From the NCBI RefSeq assembly GCF_003846445.2, contig NZ_CP030139.2, forward strand, positions 1,426,001-1,490,000: DNA of 64,000 nt. The letters run 5' to 3'. How positions within the stretch are numbered: position 1 is the first letter of the stretch; each line of letters opens with the position of its first letter. Below, piece after piece: positions 17,172 through 26,305 of this stretch. Made by a program: the position numbers and the translations under genes. The stretch comes from Synechococcus elongatus PCC 11801. GTDB lineage: Bacteria > Cyanobacteriota > Cyanobacteriia > Synechococcales > Synechococcaceae. The notes under the pieces are model-generated. The model did not search any database, was not told the DNA's origin, and saw only the letters and a program-made list of their open reading frames with translations.

Positions 17172-18398
17172 ATGATCCAGCCATTTCTGAAGCGATCGCT
17201 CCTTTGGCTTGCGCTGTTGTTCTGGTTGGCAACGGCAGCTCCGGCCTTAGCCCTGACAGAAGAGCAGAAACTGTTTAACGAGGCTTGGCGCATCGTCAAC
17301 CAGTCCTATGTGGATCCCGGTTTCAACCACACCAATTGGTATCAGCTGCGCGAGAAGATTCTGAAGAAGCCGCTGGCCGATCGCGAACAGACCTATACCG
17401 CGATCGAAGGGTTGTTAGCCAAGCTGGATGATCCGTTCACACGACTGCTACGGCCGGATCAATACCGCAACCTCCAAGTCTCGACAGCAGGTGAGTTGTC
17501 CGGCGTCGGCTTGCAGATTGGTTTTGAGGCTGAAAGCGGCGATGTGGTGGTGATTGCCCCGATCGAAGGTTCGCCGGCAGCCCAAGCCGGCCTATTGGCG
17601 GGCGATCGCATTTTGACTGTGGATGGCGTGGCAATTTCAGGCCGAGAACTGGATGAAGCCGCTGCTCGGATGCGGGGTCCCCGTGGCACGACAGTCGCGC
17701 TGCAAGTGCTTCGCGATCAACAAACTTTGGATTTTGAATTGGTTCGCGATCGCATCAGCCTCAATCCAGTGCGATCGCAGATCGATCGGGATGGCGATCA
17801 TCCGACGATTGGCTACATTCGCCTCAGCCAGTTCAACGCCAATGCATCGGTAGAGGTAGCCCATGCGATCGCCCAGCTTGATCAGCAAGGGGCAGAGGCC
17901 TTTGTCCTTGACCTCCGTAATAACTCGGGCGGGTTACTGACTGCGGGCATCGAGATTGCGCGGGAATGGCTGGATGAAGGCGCGATCGTCTATACCGTTA
18001 ACCGGCAGGGGGTGCTGGATAGCTTTGCGGCCAATGGTCAGGCACTGACGGATAAACCGTTGGCTTTGTTGGTCAATCGCGGTACTGCTAGCGCCAGCGA
18101 GATTCTGGCGGGGGCGCTACAGGACAATGAACGCGCCATCTTGGTTGGCGATCGCACCTTTGGCAAAGGCCTGATTCAGTCTCTATTTGAGCTGTCGGAT
18201 GGGGCAGGTTTAGCAGTCACCGTGGCCAAATACGAAACGCCCAACCATCACGACATCAATAAGCAAGGGATCCAGCCGGATCTCGCTGTTGAGCAGCCCG
18301 AGCCACTGTTTGCCGAGGCAATCGCATCTGCAGCCGATCGCCAATATCAGGCAGCGGTGACGGCGCTGACGGAGCAGTTGAGGCGCGATCGTGGCTAG
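17172..18398 (+). CDS. ctpA: C-terminal processing peptidase (D1 protease family, S41)
   Basis: 408 residues. Signal peptide MIQPFLKRSLLWLALLFWL through APALA, so the enzyme is lumenal or periplasmic. A PDZ domain lies near 100-180 (GVGLQIGFEAESGDVVV, GLLAGDRILTVDGVAI). The S41 protease domain has the Ser-Lys dyad: Ser307 in GTASASEILAGAL and Lys332 in FGKGLIQS, 25 residues apart as in the family. CtpA matures the D1 protein of photosystem II by trimming its C-terminus. Its position next to petBD is a known cyanobacterial arrangement. The last 8 nt overlap the HD-domain gene. Cyanobacteria carry several paralogues, so the exact letter (A, B or C) is less certain. Confidence 0.92.
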   Translation: MIQPFLKRSLLWLALLFWLATAAPALALTEEQKLFNEAWRIVNQSYVDPGFNHTNWYQLREKILKKPLADREQTYTAIEGLLAKLDDPFTRLLRPDQYRNLQVSTAGELSGVGLQIGFEAESGDVVVIAPIEGSPAAQAGLLAGDRILTVDGVAISGRELDEAAARMRGPRGTTVALQVLRDQQTLDFELVRDRISLNPVRSQIDRDGDHPTIGYIRLSQFNANASVEVAHAIAQLDQQGAEAFVLDLRNNSGGLLTAGIEIAREWLDEGAIVYTVNRQGVLDSFAANGQALTDKPLALLVNRGTASASEILAGALQDNERAILVGDRTFGKGLIQSLFELSDGAGLAVTVAKYETPNHHDINKQGIQPDLAVEQPEPLFAEAIASAADRQYQAAVTALTEQLRRDRG

Positions 18399-19665
18399 CC
18401 GCCGCCAGCGCATCTACCACGACCCCCTACATGGGGCGATCGCCCTGCAATTTGAAGATCCGCTAGAAGCGACGTTGATCCGCTTGATCGACACGCCGCC
18501 CTTTCAGCGGCTGCGACGGATCTGCCAGTTGGGTCCCGCTAGTTTGACCTTCCATGGAGCTGAAGCCTCGCGGTTCACCCATTCCCTTGGGGTAATGCAG
18601 GTGGCGCGCCGCGCTTTTGCCCCGATCGCAGCCAATTGGCCGGAATTGGCGGTGCACCGTCCGGCGTTGCTCTGTGCCGCACTGCTGCACGACATCGGTC
18701 ACACGGCCTTTAGCCATACCGGCGAGGAAATTTTTCACTGTCAGCATGAGCCTTGGACGGCGCGGCTGATCGCAGAGGATTCTCCAATTCGCCAAGCCTT
18801 AGCGGACTACGACCCAGCGCTGCCCGAACAAGTCCTCGCGGTTTACCGCAAGCAATACCAGCCCTTGCTGATCAGCCGGTTGATCACCAGTCAGCTCGAT
18901 TGCGATCGCTTGGATTACCTGCTGCGCGATAGCTATTTCAGCAGGGCCAGTTATGGACGCCTCGATCTTGATCGCATCTTGTCAGCACTGCGCTTTGATC
19001 CCGAGAGCGGCGAGTTAGCCGTCGCAGAGAAAGGACTGGCGGCGATCGAGCATTACTTGGTGGTGCGATCGTTCATGTATAGCCAGGTCTATAACCATCC
19101 GAAAAACATCGTGGCTGGCTGGATGCTGGTTAGGATTTTCGAGCAGGCACGCCAGCTTTGGCACAACCAACCGCGATCGCTGTTTGTCGATCCACTCCTC
19201 CAACCTTGGTTTGAGCGATCGGTAGCAGATCTCAGTCTGGATGAGTATCTGGCAGTGGATGACATCGTCTGTCTCTACCATCTGCAGCGCTGGCAGGACA
19301 GTACGGATCCTCTCTTAGCGGATCTCTGTCGCCGCTACCGCGATCGCGATCTGCTCAAAGCCCTCAATCTCCGCGACCTCCCCGCTGAGCAGCAGCAGAC
19401 CTTACTGGAGCACAGTCAGCAATTGATTCGTAGCCAAGGACAAGATCCGAATGGCTACACCGGACTTTGCCAAACCCAGAGTCGCGGCTACACGCTCTAC
19501 CAGAGCGGGATTCGTCTCGCCACCGATCAGGGGCTGCTGGAAATCAGTCAACGATCGCCATTAATCCGCGCTCTGCTGGAACCGCCCAGTCAGGCTTGGT
19601 TGATCTACCCCCGGGCAATCGAAGCACCACTGAAGCAGCAGTGGCAGGCAATCCAATCTGTCTAA
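18391..19665 (+). CDS. HD-domain phosphohydrolase (SAMHD1/dGTPase-like)
   Basis: 424 residues from GTG 18391, overlapping the ctpA end by 8 nt, so it is translationally coupled. YHDPLHGAIAL and FQRLRRICQLGPASLTFHGA, then RFTHSLGVMQVA (His), CAALLHDIGHTAFSHTGEE (the HD pair) and TSQLDCDRLDYLLRDSYF (distal Asp), give a complete metal site of HD superfamily hydrolases related to dNTP triphosphohydrolases. Substrate is unknown; dNTP or another nucleotide is plausible. The 3' end overlaps the convergent TPR gene by 4 nt. Confidence 0.87.
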   Translation: MASRRQRIYHDPLHGAIALQFEDPLEATLIRLIDTPPFQRLRRICQLGPASLTFHGAEASRFTHSLGVMQVARRAFAPIAANWPELAVHRPALLCAALLHDIGHTAFSHTGEEIFHCQHEPWTARLIAEDSPIRQALADYDPALPEQVLAVYRKQYQPLLISRLITSQLDCDRLDYLLRDSYFSRASYGRLDLDRILSALRFDPESGELAVAEKGLAAIEHYLVVRSFMYSQVYNHPKNIVAGWMLVRIFEQARQLWHNQPRSLFVDPLLQPWFERSVADLSLDEYLAVDDIVCLYHLQRWQDSTDPLLADLCRRYRDRDLLKALNLRDLPAEQQQTLLEHSQQLIRSQGQDPNGYTGLCQTQSRGYTLYQSGIRLATDQGLLEISQRSPLIRALLEPPSQAWLIYPRAIEAPLKQQWQAIQSV

Positions 19666-20753
19666 GCCGTTTGGAGTTGGATCCAGTCAGGATGTTCGCG
19701 TAGCGTTTGGTAATCCGGATCCTCAGCAGCCAGCGAACGATAGGTGTCGGGATCAAGGGCGATCGCCTGTTGCAGATCTGCGATCGCAGCGAGGGGCTGG
19801 TCCAGCCGAGCTTGGATGGCCGCACGGTTATACCAAGCATCCGCCAAGTCAGGATTGCCCGCGATCGCCTGATCAAATGCCGCTAACGCTGCCGTCCAGT
19901 TCTGGAGGCAAGCCCATGCTAAGCCTTGGTAATAGGACAATTCCGCTGCGGCTTCTCCCGATAGTTGCGGCAGAATCTCGGCATAAATCGCCAGCGCCTC
20001 CTCGTAGCGTTCGAGTTGCGCCAGCGCATGACCCCGTTGGATTTGCAGCAGTAAAGGGCGATCGCCGAGTAGCTCTGCATTTTCATAGGAGGTCAGAGCA
20101 GCAGCGTACTGACCCAAGTTGTAGAGGGCATGACCCCGCCACGTCCAAGCCGTAGCCTGCTGCGGTTGCAGGGCAATCGCTTGATCTAAACAGCGCAACG
20201 CCTGATCCGGCTGATCAACGCTCAGGTAAATCTGCCCTAACTGCCGCCAAGCAGGACTCTGATCGGGGTCGATCGCCACAGATTGCTCGTAGTGCCGTAC
20301 CGCCTCGCGATAGCATCCCTGCTGCCAGAGGGCAAAGCCACAGTTCGCCCAAGCCTGGGCATAGTCTTCTGCCAAGGCGATCGCTTGCTGATAACTGGCG
20401 ATCGCATCCTCCAACCGTCCCAGCTTGCGCAGAACAATGCCGCGATTGTTCCAAACCTCCGGCTGCTGGCGATCGCCAGCAAGGGCTTGCTCGTAGGAGT
20501 CCACCGCTTCGATCAGCCGCCCCAAATGCTCCAAAACAATTGCTCGATTATTGAGTGCCTCTGGACGTTGGGGATTGATCTCCAAAGCACAGTTGTAGCT
20601 AGCCAAGGCCTCCGTCCAGCGATTTAGTCGTTCTAGGACAATGCCGCGGTTATTCCAGAGGGTGCAATTGCGCGGCTCATGGCGCAGACGTAAGTCGTAA
20701 GCCGCTAGTAAAGCCTCTAGCGATTGATTAGAGTCACCGTTCGGTATAGACAT
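19662..20753 (-). CDS. Tetratricopeptide-repeat protein
   Basis: 363 residues made almost entirely of 34-residue TPR units: WNNRGIVLERLNRWTEALAS, LNNRAIVLEHLGRLIEAVDS, WNNRGIVLRKLGRLEDAIAS, WANCGFALWQQGCYREAVRH and more, about eight or nine units. There is no signal peptide or membrane span, so a cytoplasmic scaffold is likely. TPR arrays mediate protein contacts; the partner is unknown. It is convergent with the HD gene (4-nt overlap) and divergent from the PsiE-like gene. The near-identity of adjacent repeats suggests internal duplication. Confidence 0.9.
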   Translation of the reverse strand: MSIPNGDSNQSLEALLAAYDLRLRHEPRNCTLWNNRGIVLERLNRWTEALASYNCALEINPQRPEALNNRAIVLEHLGRLIEAVDSYEQALAGDRQQPEVWNNRGIVLRKLGRLEDAIASYQQAIALAEDYAQAWANCGFALWQQGCYREAVRHYEQSVAIDPDQSPAWRQLGQIYLSVDQPDQALRCLDQAIALQPQQATAWTWRGHALYNLGQYAAALTSYENAELLGDRPLLLQIQRGHALAQLERYEEALAIYAEILPQLSGEAAAELSYYQGLAWACLQNWTAALAAFDQAIAGNPDLADAWYNRAAIQARLDQPLAAIADLQQAIALDPDTYRSLAAEDPDYQTLREHPDWIQLQTA

Positions 20754-20820
20754 ATACGAATAGAGCGCAGACAGCGTTGCAGCTTATTATGGGCAGCGGT
20801 GTTACTCCTGCAAGCGATTT

Positions 20821-21294
20821 ATGGCGCCCCAACCCCGCCGCATTGCGAGGCTCGGACAATTTTGGAGTGACTCAGAAAGTTTTCTGAAACTCGTTAGCAA
20901 TCTCGAAAAATTCATCGCCAAGGTCCTGTCGCTGGCAATGATTGTGGTGATCATTGTCTCGACAATTGACCTCGGTATTTTTCTCATTAAAAATCTATTT
21001 ATTTTTGATCCATTTTTTCTCAAGACAGCCTTATTCGAAGTATTTGGGATGTTTCTAAGCGTCTTGATCGCTCTAGAAATCCTTGAAAATATTACGGCTT
21101 ATCTTCGGCGTAACGTCATTCAAGTTGAACTTGTTGTTGCCACTTCATTAATCGCGATCGCGCGGAAACTTATCATTCTTGATGTCAACAAAATCTCTAC
21201 AGGCGAGTTATTTGGACTGGGATTTGCAGTGCTCGCCCTAGCAATTAGCTACTGGATTGTGCGATCGGCTCCACCTCGCAATCCTCATCCCTAG
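20821..21294 (+). CDS. PsiE-family membrane protein
   Basis: 157 residues with four hydrophobic spans (VLSLAMIVVIIVSTIDLGIF, ALFEVFGMFLSVLIALEILE, VELVVATSLIAIARKLIIL, GLGFAVLALAISYWIV). The second-span pattern ALEILENITAYLRRNVIQVE fits phosphate-starvation-inducible PsiE-like proteins. The biochemical role of the family is unknown. The gene is AT-richer than its neighbours (one line at 20941 counts 19 G/C of 60), which may reflect hydrophobic codons or acquisition. ATG 20821 is the only sensible start. No pho box was recognised upstream. Confidence 0.75.
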   Translation: MAPQPRRIARLGQFWSDSESFLKLVSNLEKFIAKVLSLAMIVVIIVSTIDLGIFLIKNLFIFDPFFLKTALFEVFGMFLSVLIALEILENITAYLRRNVIQVELVVATSLIAIARKLIILDVNKISTGELFGLGFAVLALAISYWIVRSAPPRNPHP

Positions 21295-21327
21295 AAAAGA
21301 CAACTGATTCAGTTATGAGATAACTCT

Positions 21328-22080
21328 TTAATTCAAGCGGAAGCTGACCGAAATTACTGCAGTCATATCCTTCTCAATTGTGCTGGTATCGTAACTACCA
21401 CCATCACCCACATCGGTTGAATTAGGAGCGGTAATTTGAAACACACCTGTTTCAGCACTGGCGATCGCTGCTAGGTTACTGCCGCCTTGCTGAGCGATCG
21501 CTGCGGCGCGTTTTCTAGCATCTTCTGTCGCTTTAGCCAGCAATTCGACCCGATATTCTGGCAGTTTGCTGAAGGTATAGGCCGGCGGTGCAATTTCCAA
21601 GTTGACCCCCTCGGTGAGCAGCTGTCCAATCTCCTGCGACAGCGTCTGAATGCGGGCAACTTCAGCGCTCTCAATTGTCAGTACTTGGCTGGCTCGATAC
21701 GCTGCAACTTCGTTGGTGGTGCTGCCGTTGGGCAGGGTTTGATAGATCGGGAAGGAGTTGATTACGCCACGCTGAATTTCCGCTGCTTCGACGCCATTAG
21801 CCTGCAAGAAACGGATGGTGCGATCCAAATCGGGCTGAAGGGCCTCGTAGGCGGCAGCCAAAGTCGCTGCCTGCCGGTTGACGGTAATCCGCCAAGTGAC
21901 GCGATCGGAGGTGACGCGTTGCGTACTCGCACCCGTGACTGTGAGGCGATCGCTACCTCGGCGTAGATTACTGACAACCGTATTGCCAGTCCAAGCTAAC
22001 CCTAAGGTCAAGATGGTAAGACCGACCACGAAGTGATGCGGATGCAATAGTCGATCAGTCCAATGGCGAGTTTCAGTCAT
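21328..22080 (-). CDS. SIMPL-domain (DUF541) exported protein
   Basis: 250 residues. N-terminal membrane anchor or uncleaved signal (FVVGLTILTLGLAWTGNTVV), then the SIMPL pattern: LTVTGASTQRVTSDRVTWRI, DLDRTIRFLQANGVEAAEIQ, and a C-terminal helix ATEDARKRAAAIAQQGG. SIMPL proteins are periplasmic, form ring-like oligomers in some bacteria, and have no firmly known reaction. The gene converges on the PsiE gene with 33 nt between stops and stands alone. Confidence 0.83.
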   Translation of the reverse strand: MTETRHWTDRLLHPHHFVVGLTILTLGLAWTGNTVVSNLRRGSDRLTVTGASTQRVTSDRVTWRITVNRQAATLAAAYEALQPDLDRTIRFLQANGVEAAEIQRGVINSFPIYQTLPNGSTTNEVAAYRASQVLTIESAEVARIQTLSQEIGQLLTEGVNLEIAPPAYTFSKLPEYRVELLAKATEDARKRAAAIAQQGGSNLAAIASAETGVFQITAPNSTDVGDGGSYDTSTIEKDMTAVISVSFRLN

Positions 22081-22308
22081 CGCTCACACCCCATGCTGTC
22101 TTCATTCTTCAAAGCTCAGATGGGATTGGGGCGAACCATCGCATTCCCTTAAGACTCGATCGACACTGAGCAATCGCCAGAACAGCTGGAGCTTTTGGGT
22201 CTGGCAGTCATCGATGAAGGTTCGATCGCGATCGCCTCGTTGCCTGCGGTACCAGCAATGGTCTAGCCCTGCGGTAGCGTAAAGGACGAAAGACTCAGCT
22301 GCGCCAGC

Positions 22309-22986
22309 ATGGACCTCGGGCAAATTGAAGCAAAACTGCGCAGCAGTGATGTCCAAGAACGGATTCGGGCAATGACGGCGCTACGAGCCTATGAACCCGC
22401 GATCGCGGTGCCCTTATTGCAGAATTGCTGCCAAGACAGTGAGTTTGTGGTGCGATCGCTGGCGGCTATGACGCTAGGCCACAAGCGTACGCCCGAGAGT
22501 TTTGCCATCTTGCAAGGACTGCTGCATGACGATGCCGACGCCAATGTGCGGGCTGAGTCGGCCAATGCAATCGCTGCTTTTGGGGAAACGGCTCTACCAG
22601 ACCTGACGCGATCATTCCGTGAAGACCAACATTGGCTGGTGCGACTGAGTATTTTGTCAGCCTTGCAAGCACTCAATCAGCCGCAAATTTTATTTGACAG
22701 CGCCGTTTTAGCACTGGGTGATGCGGATCTGAGCGTCCGGGAAGCGGCGATCGATCTACTAGCAACCTTTGCGGGTAGCCCCATGCAGACCTTTGCCCTC
22801 GATAAACTACTGCCGCTAGCGCGATCGGAACATTGGCAGTTGCGGGCTCATCTGGCGCGAGCCCTGCACTGCTTTGACCAACACCAAGCCCGTGAAACCC
22901 TGCAAACCCTGCGCCAAGACGACAACCATCATGTGGTGGCTGCCGTCCTTGAGGGCTCCGTGCGACCGAGTCCTAGCCTCGGTTGA
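22309..22986 (+). CDS. HEAT-repeat protein (PBS-lyase HEAT-like)
   Basis: 225 residues of consecutive ~31-residue HEAT-like helical pairs: DVQERIRAMTALRAYEPAIA, DSEFVVRSLAAMTLGHKRTP, DADANVRAESANAIAAFGET, DQHWLVRLSILSALQALNQP and DADLSVREAAIDLLATFAGS. This style is shared with phycobilin lyase subunits (CpcE/F, NblB) but also with many scaffolds. No cpc/apc genes are near. A cytoplasmic protein. It overlaps the convergent gshB end by 14 nt. Confidence 0.82.
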   Translation: MDLGQIEAKLRSSDVQERIRAMTALRAYEPAIAVPLLQNCCQDSEFVVRSLAAMTLGHKRTPESFAILQGLLHDDADANVRAESANAIAAFGETALPDLTRSFREDQHWLVRLSILSALQALNQPQILFDSAVLALGDADLSVREAAIDLLATFAGSPMQTFALDKLLPLARSEHWQLRAHLARALHCFDQHQARETLQTLRQDDNHHVVAAVLEGSVRPSPSLG

Positions 22987-23944
22987 GCATCGATTCTAGT
23001 GCCGCGATCGTCTGATCCCCGATCGAGACACCATTGAGGCGATCGATTTCGCGAATCCCCGTCGGGCTGGTGACGTTAACTTCGGTCAGGTAGCCACCGA
23101 TCACATCAATGCCAACGAAGAACAGACCATCTCGTTGGAGCCGCGGCGCTACTGCGGCACAGATCTCGCGATCGCGATCGGTGATCGGCACGGCTTCGAC
23201 CCGTCCGCCCACAGCCATGTTGCCGCGAAACTCCCGTCCCGTCGGCACACGATTGACGGCGCCGAGGGGTTCTCCATTGACCAGAATGATTCGCTTATCG
23301 CCATCCTTGGCTTCCGGGAGATACTGCTGCACCATCACCGGCAGTTGACCCTGCTGGGTACTGATTTCTACCAAGGAATTGAAGTTGCGATCGCCCGGAT
23401 CGAGGAAGAGAATCCCCTCCCCAGCTTTACCCCCGAGTGGCTTGAGCACGGCGGCATTTAGCTCGTCCAAGAAGGCACGAATTTCCGCTTTATTGCTGCT
23501 GACCAAAGTACGCGGCACTACAGACTTGAACTGCAGCGCGTACATCTTTTCGTTGGCGTGGCGCAGTCCTTCGGGCGAATTGACCACACGAGTCTTTTGC
23601 GGGTCGACCAAATCCAGCAGATAGGTGGCGTAGAGATAGGCGGTCGTCACCGGCGGATCTTTGCGCATGAACACGGCATCAAAGTCATGCAGCGATCGCC
23701 GTTCTGATTCTCCTGCCGTATACCAAGGGCTAGCCACCTGCCAGCGATCGCCCAGCCACTGCACCGGCTCGATTTTGAGCGGTCGCAGCAATCCCAGCGG
23801 ATCGCCCACATGCACAGACAGGTCCGAAATTTCGCCGAACCAGACCTCGTGGCCGCGCAGCTGCGCCGCTTCCATCAACGCGACCGTACTGTCGTGGGTG
23901 GGATCGAGTGCCGCGATCGGGTCAATTAAAAATGCCAGTTTCAC
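22973..23944 (-). CDS. gshB: Glutathione synthetase
   Basis: 323 residues of the prokaryotic GshB family, joining gamma-glutamylcysteine and glycine with ATP. MKLAFLIDPIAALDPTHDST is the standard start, FMRKDPPVTTAYLYATYLLD the substrate region, VLKPLGGKAGEGILFLD the ATP-grasp glycine-rich loop and NVTSPTGIREIDRLNG the C-terminal signature. The ATG overlaps the grxC stop by 4 nt (ATGA), so the two are co-translated. The 3' end overlaps the convergent HEAT gene by 14 nt. Confidence 0.97.
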   Translation of the reverse strand: MKLAFLIDPIAALDPTHDSTVALMEAAQLRGHEVWFGEISDLSVHVGDPLGLLRPLKIEPVQWLGDRWQVASPWYTAGESERRSLHDFDAVFMRKDPPVTTAYLYATYLLDLVDPQKTRVVNSPEGLRHANEKMYALQFKSVVPRTLVSSNKAEIRAFLDELNAAVLKPLGGKAGEGILFLDPGDRNFNSLVEISTQQGQLPVMVQQYLPEAKDGDKRIILVNGEPLGAVNRVPTGREFRGNMAVGGRVEAVPITDRDREICAAVAPRLQRDGLFFVGIDVIGGYLTEVNVTSPTGIREIDRLNGVSIGDQTIAALESMLNRG

Positions 23945-24204
23945 GCGGTTAGACCCAGTAAGGGATCAAGGCCACCTTGGCGATCGAGGGCATGCAGATC
24001 ATCGCAACCGCCGATGTGCTGGTCATCGATGAAAATTTGCGGCAGGCTGCGGCGACCATTGGCCCGCTCAGCCATCACTGCCCGCGCGGCTTCATCGCCA
24101 TCGATCGCGTATTCCTGAAAAGCCACACCCTTGCGGGTCAGCAGCGCTTTCGCCCGAATGCAGAAGGGGCAAGCGCTCCAAGTGTAAATTTCGACGTTGG
24201 CCAC
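23941..24204 (-). CDS. grxC: Glutaredoxin
   Basis: 87 residues from GTG 24204: VEIYTWSACPFCIRAKALL with the dithiol active site CPFC, the cis-proline loop RRSLPQIFIDDQHIGGCDD, and a C-terminal helix. It reduces disulfides and glutathione mixed disulfides using glutathione. A longer open frame to 24330 has no glutaredoxin character. The stop overlaps the gshB start by 4 nt, directly linking the thiol-transfer protein with the enzyme that makes its cofactor. Confidence 0.94.
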   Translation of the reverse strand: MANVEIYTWSACPFCIRAKALLTRKGVAFQEYAIDGDEAARAVMAERANGRRSLPQIFIDDQHIGGCDDLHALDRQGGLDPLLGLTA

Positions 24205-24298
24205 AGATGCAGATCCTTTACTACAGCGATCGTAAGCACTTCGGCCTGTAATTCTGCCACTCCTGCTTTCACTGTGGTGACGCGATCGCCGGTCGAGG

Positions 24299-24335
24299 CA
24301 AAACAAAACCCCTGCGATCGCACGATCCACAGGGG
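24299..24335 (-). terminator. Intrinsic terminator after ycf3-gatC
   Basis: On the minus strand, CCCCTG, a loop containing GCGATCG, CAGGGG, then TTTTGTTTT. It begins ~34 nt past the gatC stop and ahead of grxC. Confidence 0.8.
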
Positions 24336-24368
24336 CGAAGGAGAACTCAAAGATTGAGCGATCGCGGT

Positions 24369-24659
24369 CTACTCTTGCAGGATCTGCGGCACACGGAAGA
24401 AGTCGCCTTCTTGCTCCGGCGCAATGCTCAGCAATTCCTCGCGGTTATCGGCCAGTTGCGTTTCATCAGGCCGCGTCACATTGACCACCTCGATTGCCCG
24501 CGTGGTCGGCTGCACGTCATCCGTCGGCAGTTCGCTTAGCTGCTCGACGTACTCCAAGATGCTATTGAGCTGCGTCGTGAACTGCTGCTCTTCTTCGGGA
24601 GTGAGCGCCAAGCGAGCCAAGTGGGCAACTTTTTGGACTTGAGCCAGATCGATCGACAT
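24369..24659 (-). CDS. gatC: Asp/Glu-tRNA amidotransferase subunit C
   Basis: 96 residues: [40 protein letters not shown], and C-terminal [20 protein letters not shown], the standard GatC plan. It stabilises GatAB, which converts Glu-tRNAGln to Gln-tRNAGln. ATG 24659 matches the family start; ATG 24686 would add nine residues and overlap ycf3. It follows ycf3 by 10 nt, and a hairpin terminator lies downstream. Confidence 0.95.
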   Translation of the reverse strand: MSIDLAQVQKVAHLARLALTPEEEQQFTTQLNSILEYVEQLSELPTDDVQPTTRAIEVVNVTRPDETQLADNREELLSIAPEQEGDFFRVPQILQE

Positions 24660-24669
24660 GGGCAGGCAG

Positions 24670-25191
24670 CTAGAAGTAAACGTCAACTTTAGAACGGCCA
24701 GTGGTTTTCAGCCAGTTCTGGGCTTCGATGTAGTTGTTTGGGGCAAGGCGAATCGCCTGCGTCCAATACTCTGCCGCTTGATCGTAGTGGCGTTCGGCTT
24801 CATCATCATTGCCTGCTTCCTCCGATCGCTGACCGAGGAAGTGGTGAATGACCGCAATGTTGTTGAGCGCCTGCGGCATCTTGGGATTCAAATCCAAGGC
24901 TTGCAGATAATGATCCAGCGCTGTTTGGTGATCGCCATTGCTGGTATGCACCAGCGCAATGTTGTAGAGGATAAAGCTGCGATCAATCGGATCTTCTTCG
25001 AGCGTCAGCGCCTCTTGATAGTTCTCCAGCGCCTCGGCGTATTCGCCATCGGCTTGGGCCGACATGCCATCACGGTAGTAGGCAAACGCTTCCTTAGACT
25101 TCCGGTTGGTCGGCAACACCTTGAGAATCAGGTCTGCCATCACCGTAAAAGACTTGTCGATGAAGTTGTCGTTGCGCTGGGTTCTCGGCAT
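24670..25191 (-). CDS. ycf3: Photosystem I assembly protein Ycf3
   Basis: 173 residues, the family length. [20 protein letters not shown] is the diagnostic start. Three TPR units follow ([60 protein letters not shown]), and it ends [17 protein letters not shown]. Ycf3 chaperones PSI assembly at the thylakoid surface. It precedes gatC by 10 nt on the same strand. Confidence 0.97.
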   Translation of the reverse strand: MPRTQRNDNFIDKSFTVMADLILKVLPTNRKSKEAFAYYRDGMSAQADGEYAEALENYQEALTLEEDPIDRSFILYNIALVHTSNGDHQTALDHYLQALDLNPKMPQALNNIAVIHHFLGQRSEEAGNDDEAERHYDQAAEYWTQAIRLAPNNYIEAQNWLKTTGRSKVDVYF

Positions 25192-25228
25192 GGTGCCCGG
25201 GTCATCGAAGACTTACTCAGTGTAGTCT

Positions 25229-25519
25229 TCAACTCCAATCATCCTGATCCTTGTTACGGCCTTGATATATCCCACCGCGTTGATGGATTTCGCGGGTGCG
25301 CTCAAACAGGCTGGCCTCATCCAACTGCCAGCGCTGCAGCGCCTTTTCAAGGTCACGCTGGATGTCGCGAGCACCGGGGAAGCCTTGATAGCGAATTTTG
25401 AGGCGCGCCAGTTCACAGAGATTGAAGTCCGTCGCTTCACCGACCAACAGGCTATCGACCGTGGTGCGATCCGATCGCCAGAGAGGATGTTCCTGATCCT
25501 TGCCGCTGGATTCGCTCAT
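25229..25519 (-). CDS. DUF3288-family cyanobacterial protein
   Basis: 96 residues. QEHPLWRSDRTTVDSLLVGE, FNLCELARLKIRYQGFPGAR and DIQRDLEKALQRWQLDEASL match the DUF3288 pattern as I remember it. Acidic and soluble, no known reaction. ATG 25519 is used; a TTG at 25525 gives two more residues. It lies 37 nt upstream of ycf3 on the same strand, so it may be co-transcribed with ycf3-gatC. Confidence 0.8.
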   Translation of the reverse strand: MSESSGKDQEHPLWRSDRTTVDSLLVGEATDFNLCELARLKIRYQGFPGARDIQRDLEKALQRWQLDEASLFERTREIHQRGGIYQGRNKDQDDWS

Positions 25520-25578
25520 GGCCAAGTCGTTGAAGGGGCTACGTCAGTCTGCATTGTCTGATAGTGAGTGCGATCGCT

Positions 25579-26217
25579 CTAAAACAACCAGCGATCGAAG
25601 CAATAGGCCAAGAACAGCAAGATGCTGACGATCGCAGCACCACCCAGTACCGAGATATGGCGATCGTGACTGTTATTGGCAGATAGCCAAGGTTTGAGCA
25701 CTCGCGTCAATCGGGGGATGATTCCCCATTGCAGTAGCGCGATGCCGATCGCGTTCCCGATCAAAATCGTGCTAGCCCGTCCTAAGCCTTGTAGATGCGG
25801 CGTGATCAAGAGGTTAACCAGCAGCGAAGTCGGGTAAAGGGCTAGCAAAACGGTCAGGGCCATTTTCCAACTCGGTGGTTTGTGGAGGAGTTGAGTAAAC
25901 CAAGGCGCAAAGCCTTGAATCAGCACTGTTTTGGAGTAGCTGGCAATTTCGGGCGGTAGTTTCGCCAGCATTTCAGCCCGTTGGGGGGAATCGAGCCATC
26001 GCTGTAGTGCTTCCGGATCCGCAAAATGCAGAACGGCGATCCAGTTGGGATTGCGATCGCTCTCGGGGGGATAAACATCCGTGCCTTGGTAGCCCTCAAA
26101 CTGAGCGGCGGTCGCGGTGATAGCTTGCTGCCACGCCAAGTAGCAGTCCGCGTAGGGGGTCGGCACAGGGTGCACAATCACAGCTGAGGTTCGGGCCGTA
26201 TTTACGTGCATCGACAT
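25579..26217 (-). CDS. Antibiotic-biosynthesis-monooxygenase-like protein with C-terminal membrane helices
   Basis: 212 residues. The N-terminal ~95 residues have the ABM ferredoxin-like pattern (ADCYLAWQQAITATAAQFEG, WIAVLHFADPEALQRWLDSP). The C-terminal half has three hydrophobic spans (MALTVLLALYPTSLLVNLLI, STILIGNAIGIALLQWGIIP, VLGGAAIVSILLFLAYCF). This ABM-plus-membrane fusion is found in several bacteria; the substrate is unknown. It is divergent from ctaA across 88 nt. The start ATG 26217 has a second ATG two codons on. Confidence 0.8.
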   Translation of the reverse strand: MSMHVNTARTSAVIVHPVPTPYADCYLAWQQAITATAAQFEGYQGTDVYPPESDRNPNWIAVLHFADPEALQRWLDSPQRAEMLAKLPPEIASYSKTVLIQGFAPWFTQLLHKPPSWKMALTVLLALYPTSLLVNLLITPHLQGLGRASTILIGNAIGIALLQWGIIPRLTRVLKPWLSANNSHDRHISVLGGAAIVSILLFLAYCFDRWLF

Positions 26218-26305
26218 TCGGCAACCTCGCAGCGTGGGAATTGATCGATAGACGCTGTTTGGGCTGGCTCCCTATGCTTAGGGAAAAGCCCCTTCTTTCC
26301 AGCCT

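Noticed and set aside
22102-22356. 84-codon minus-strand frame between the SIMPL and HEAT genes
   Set aside because: Composition looks random and it overlaps the HEAT protein start on the other strand.
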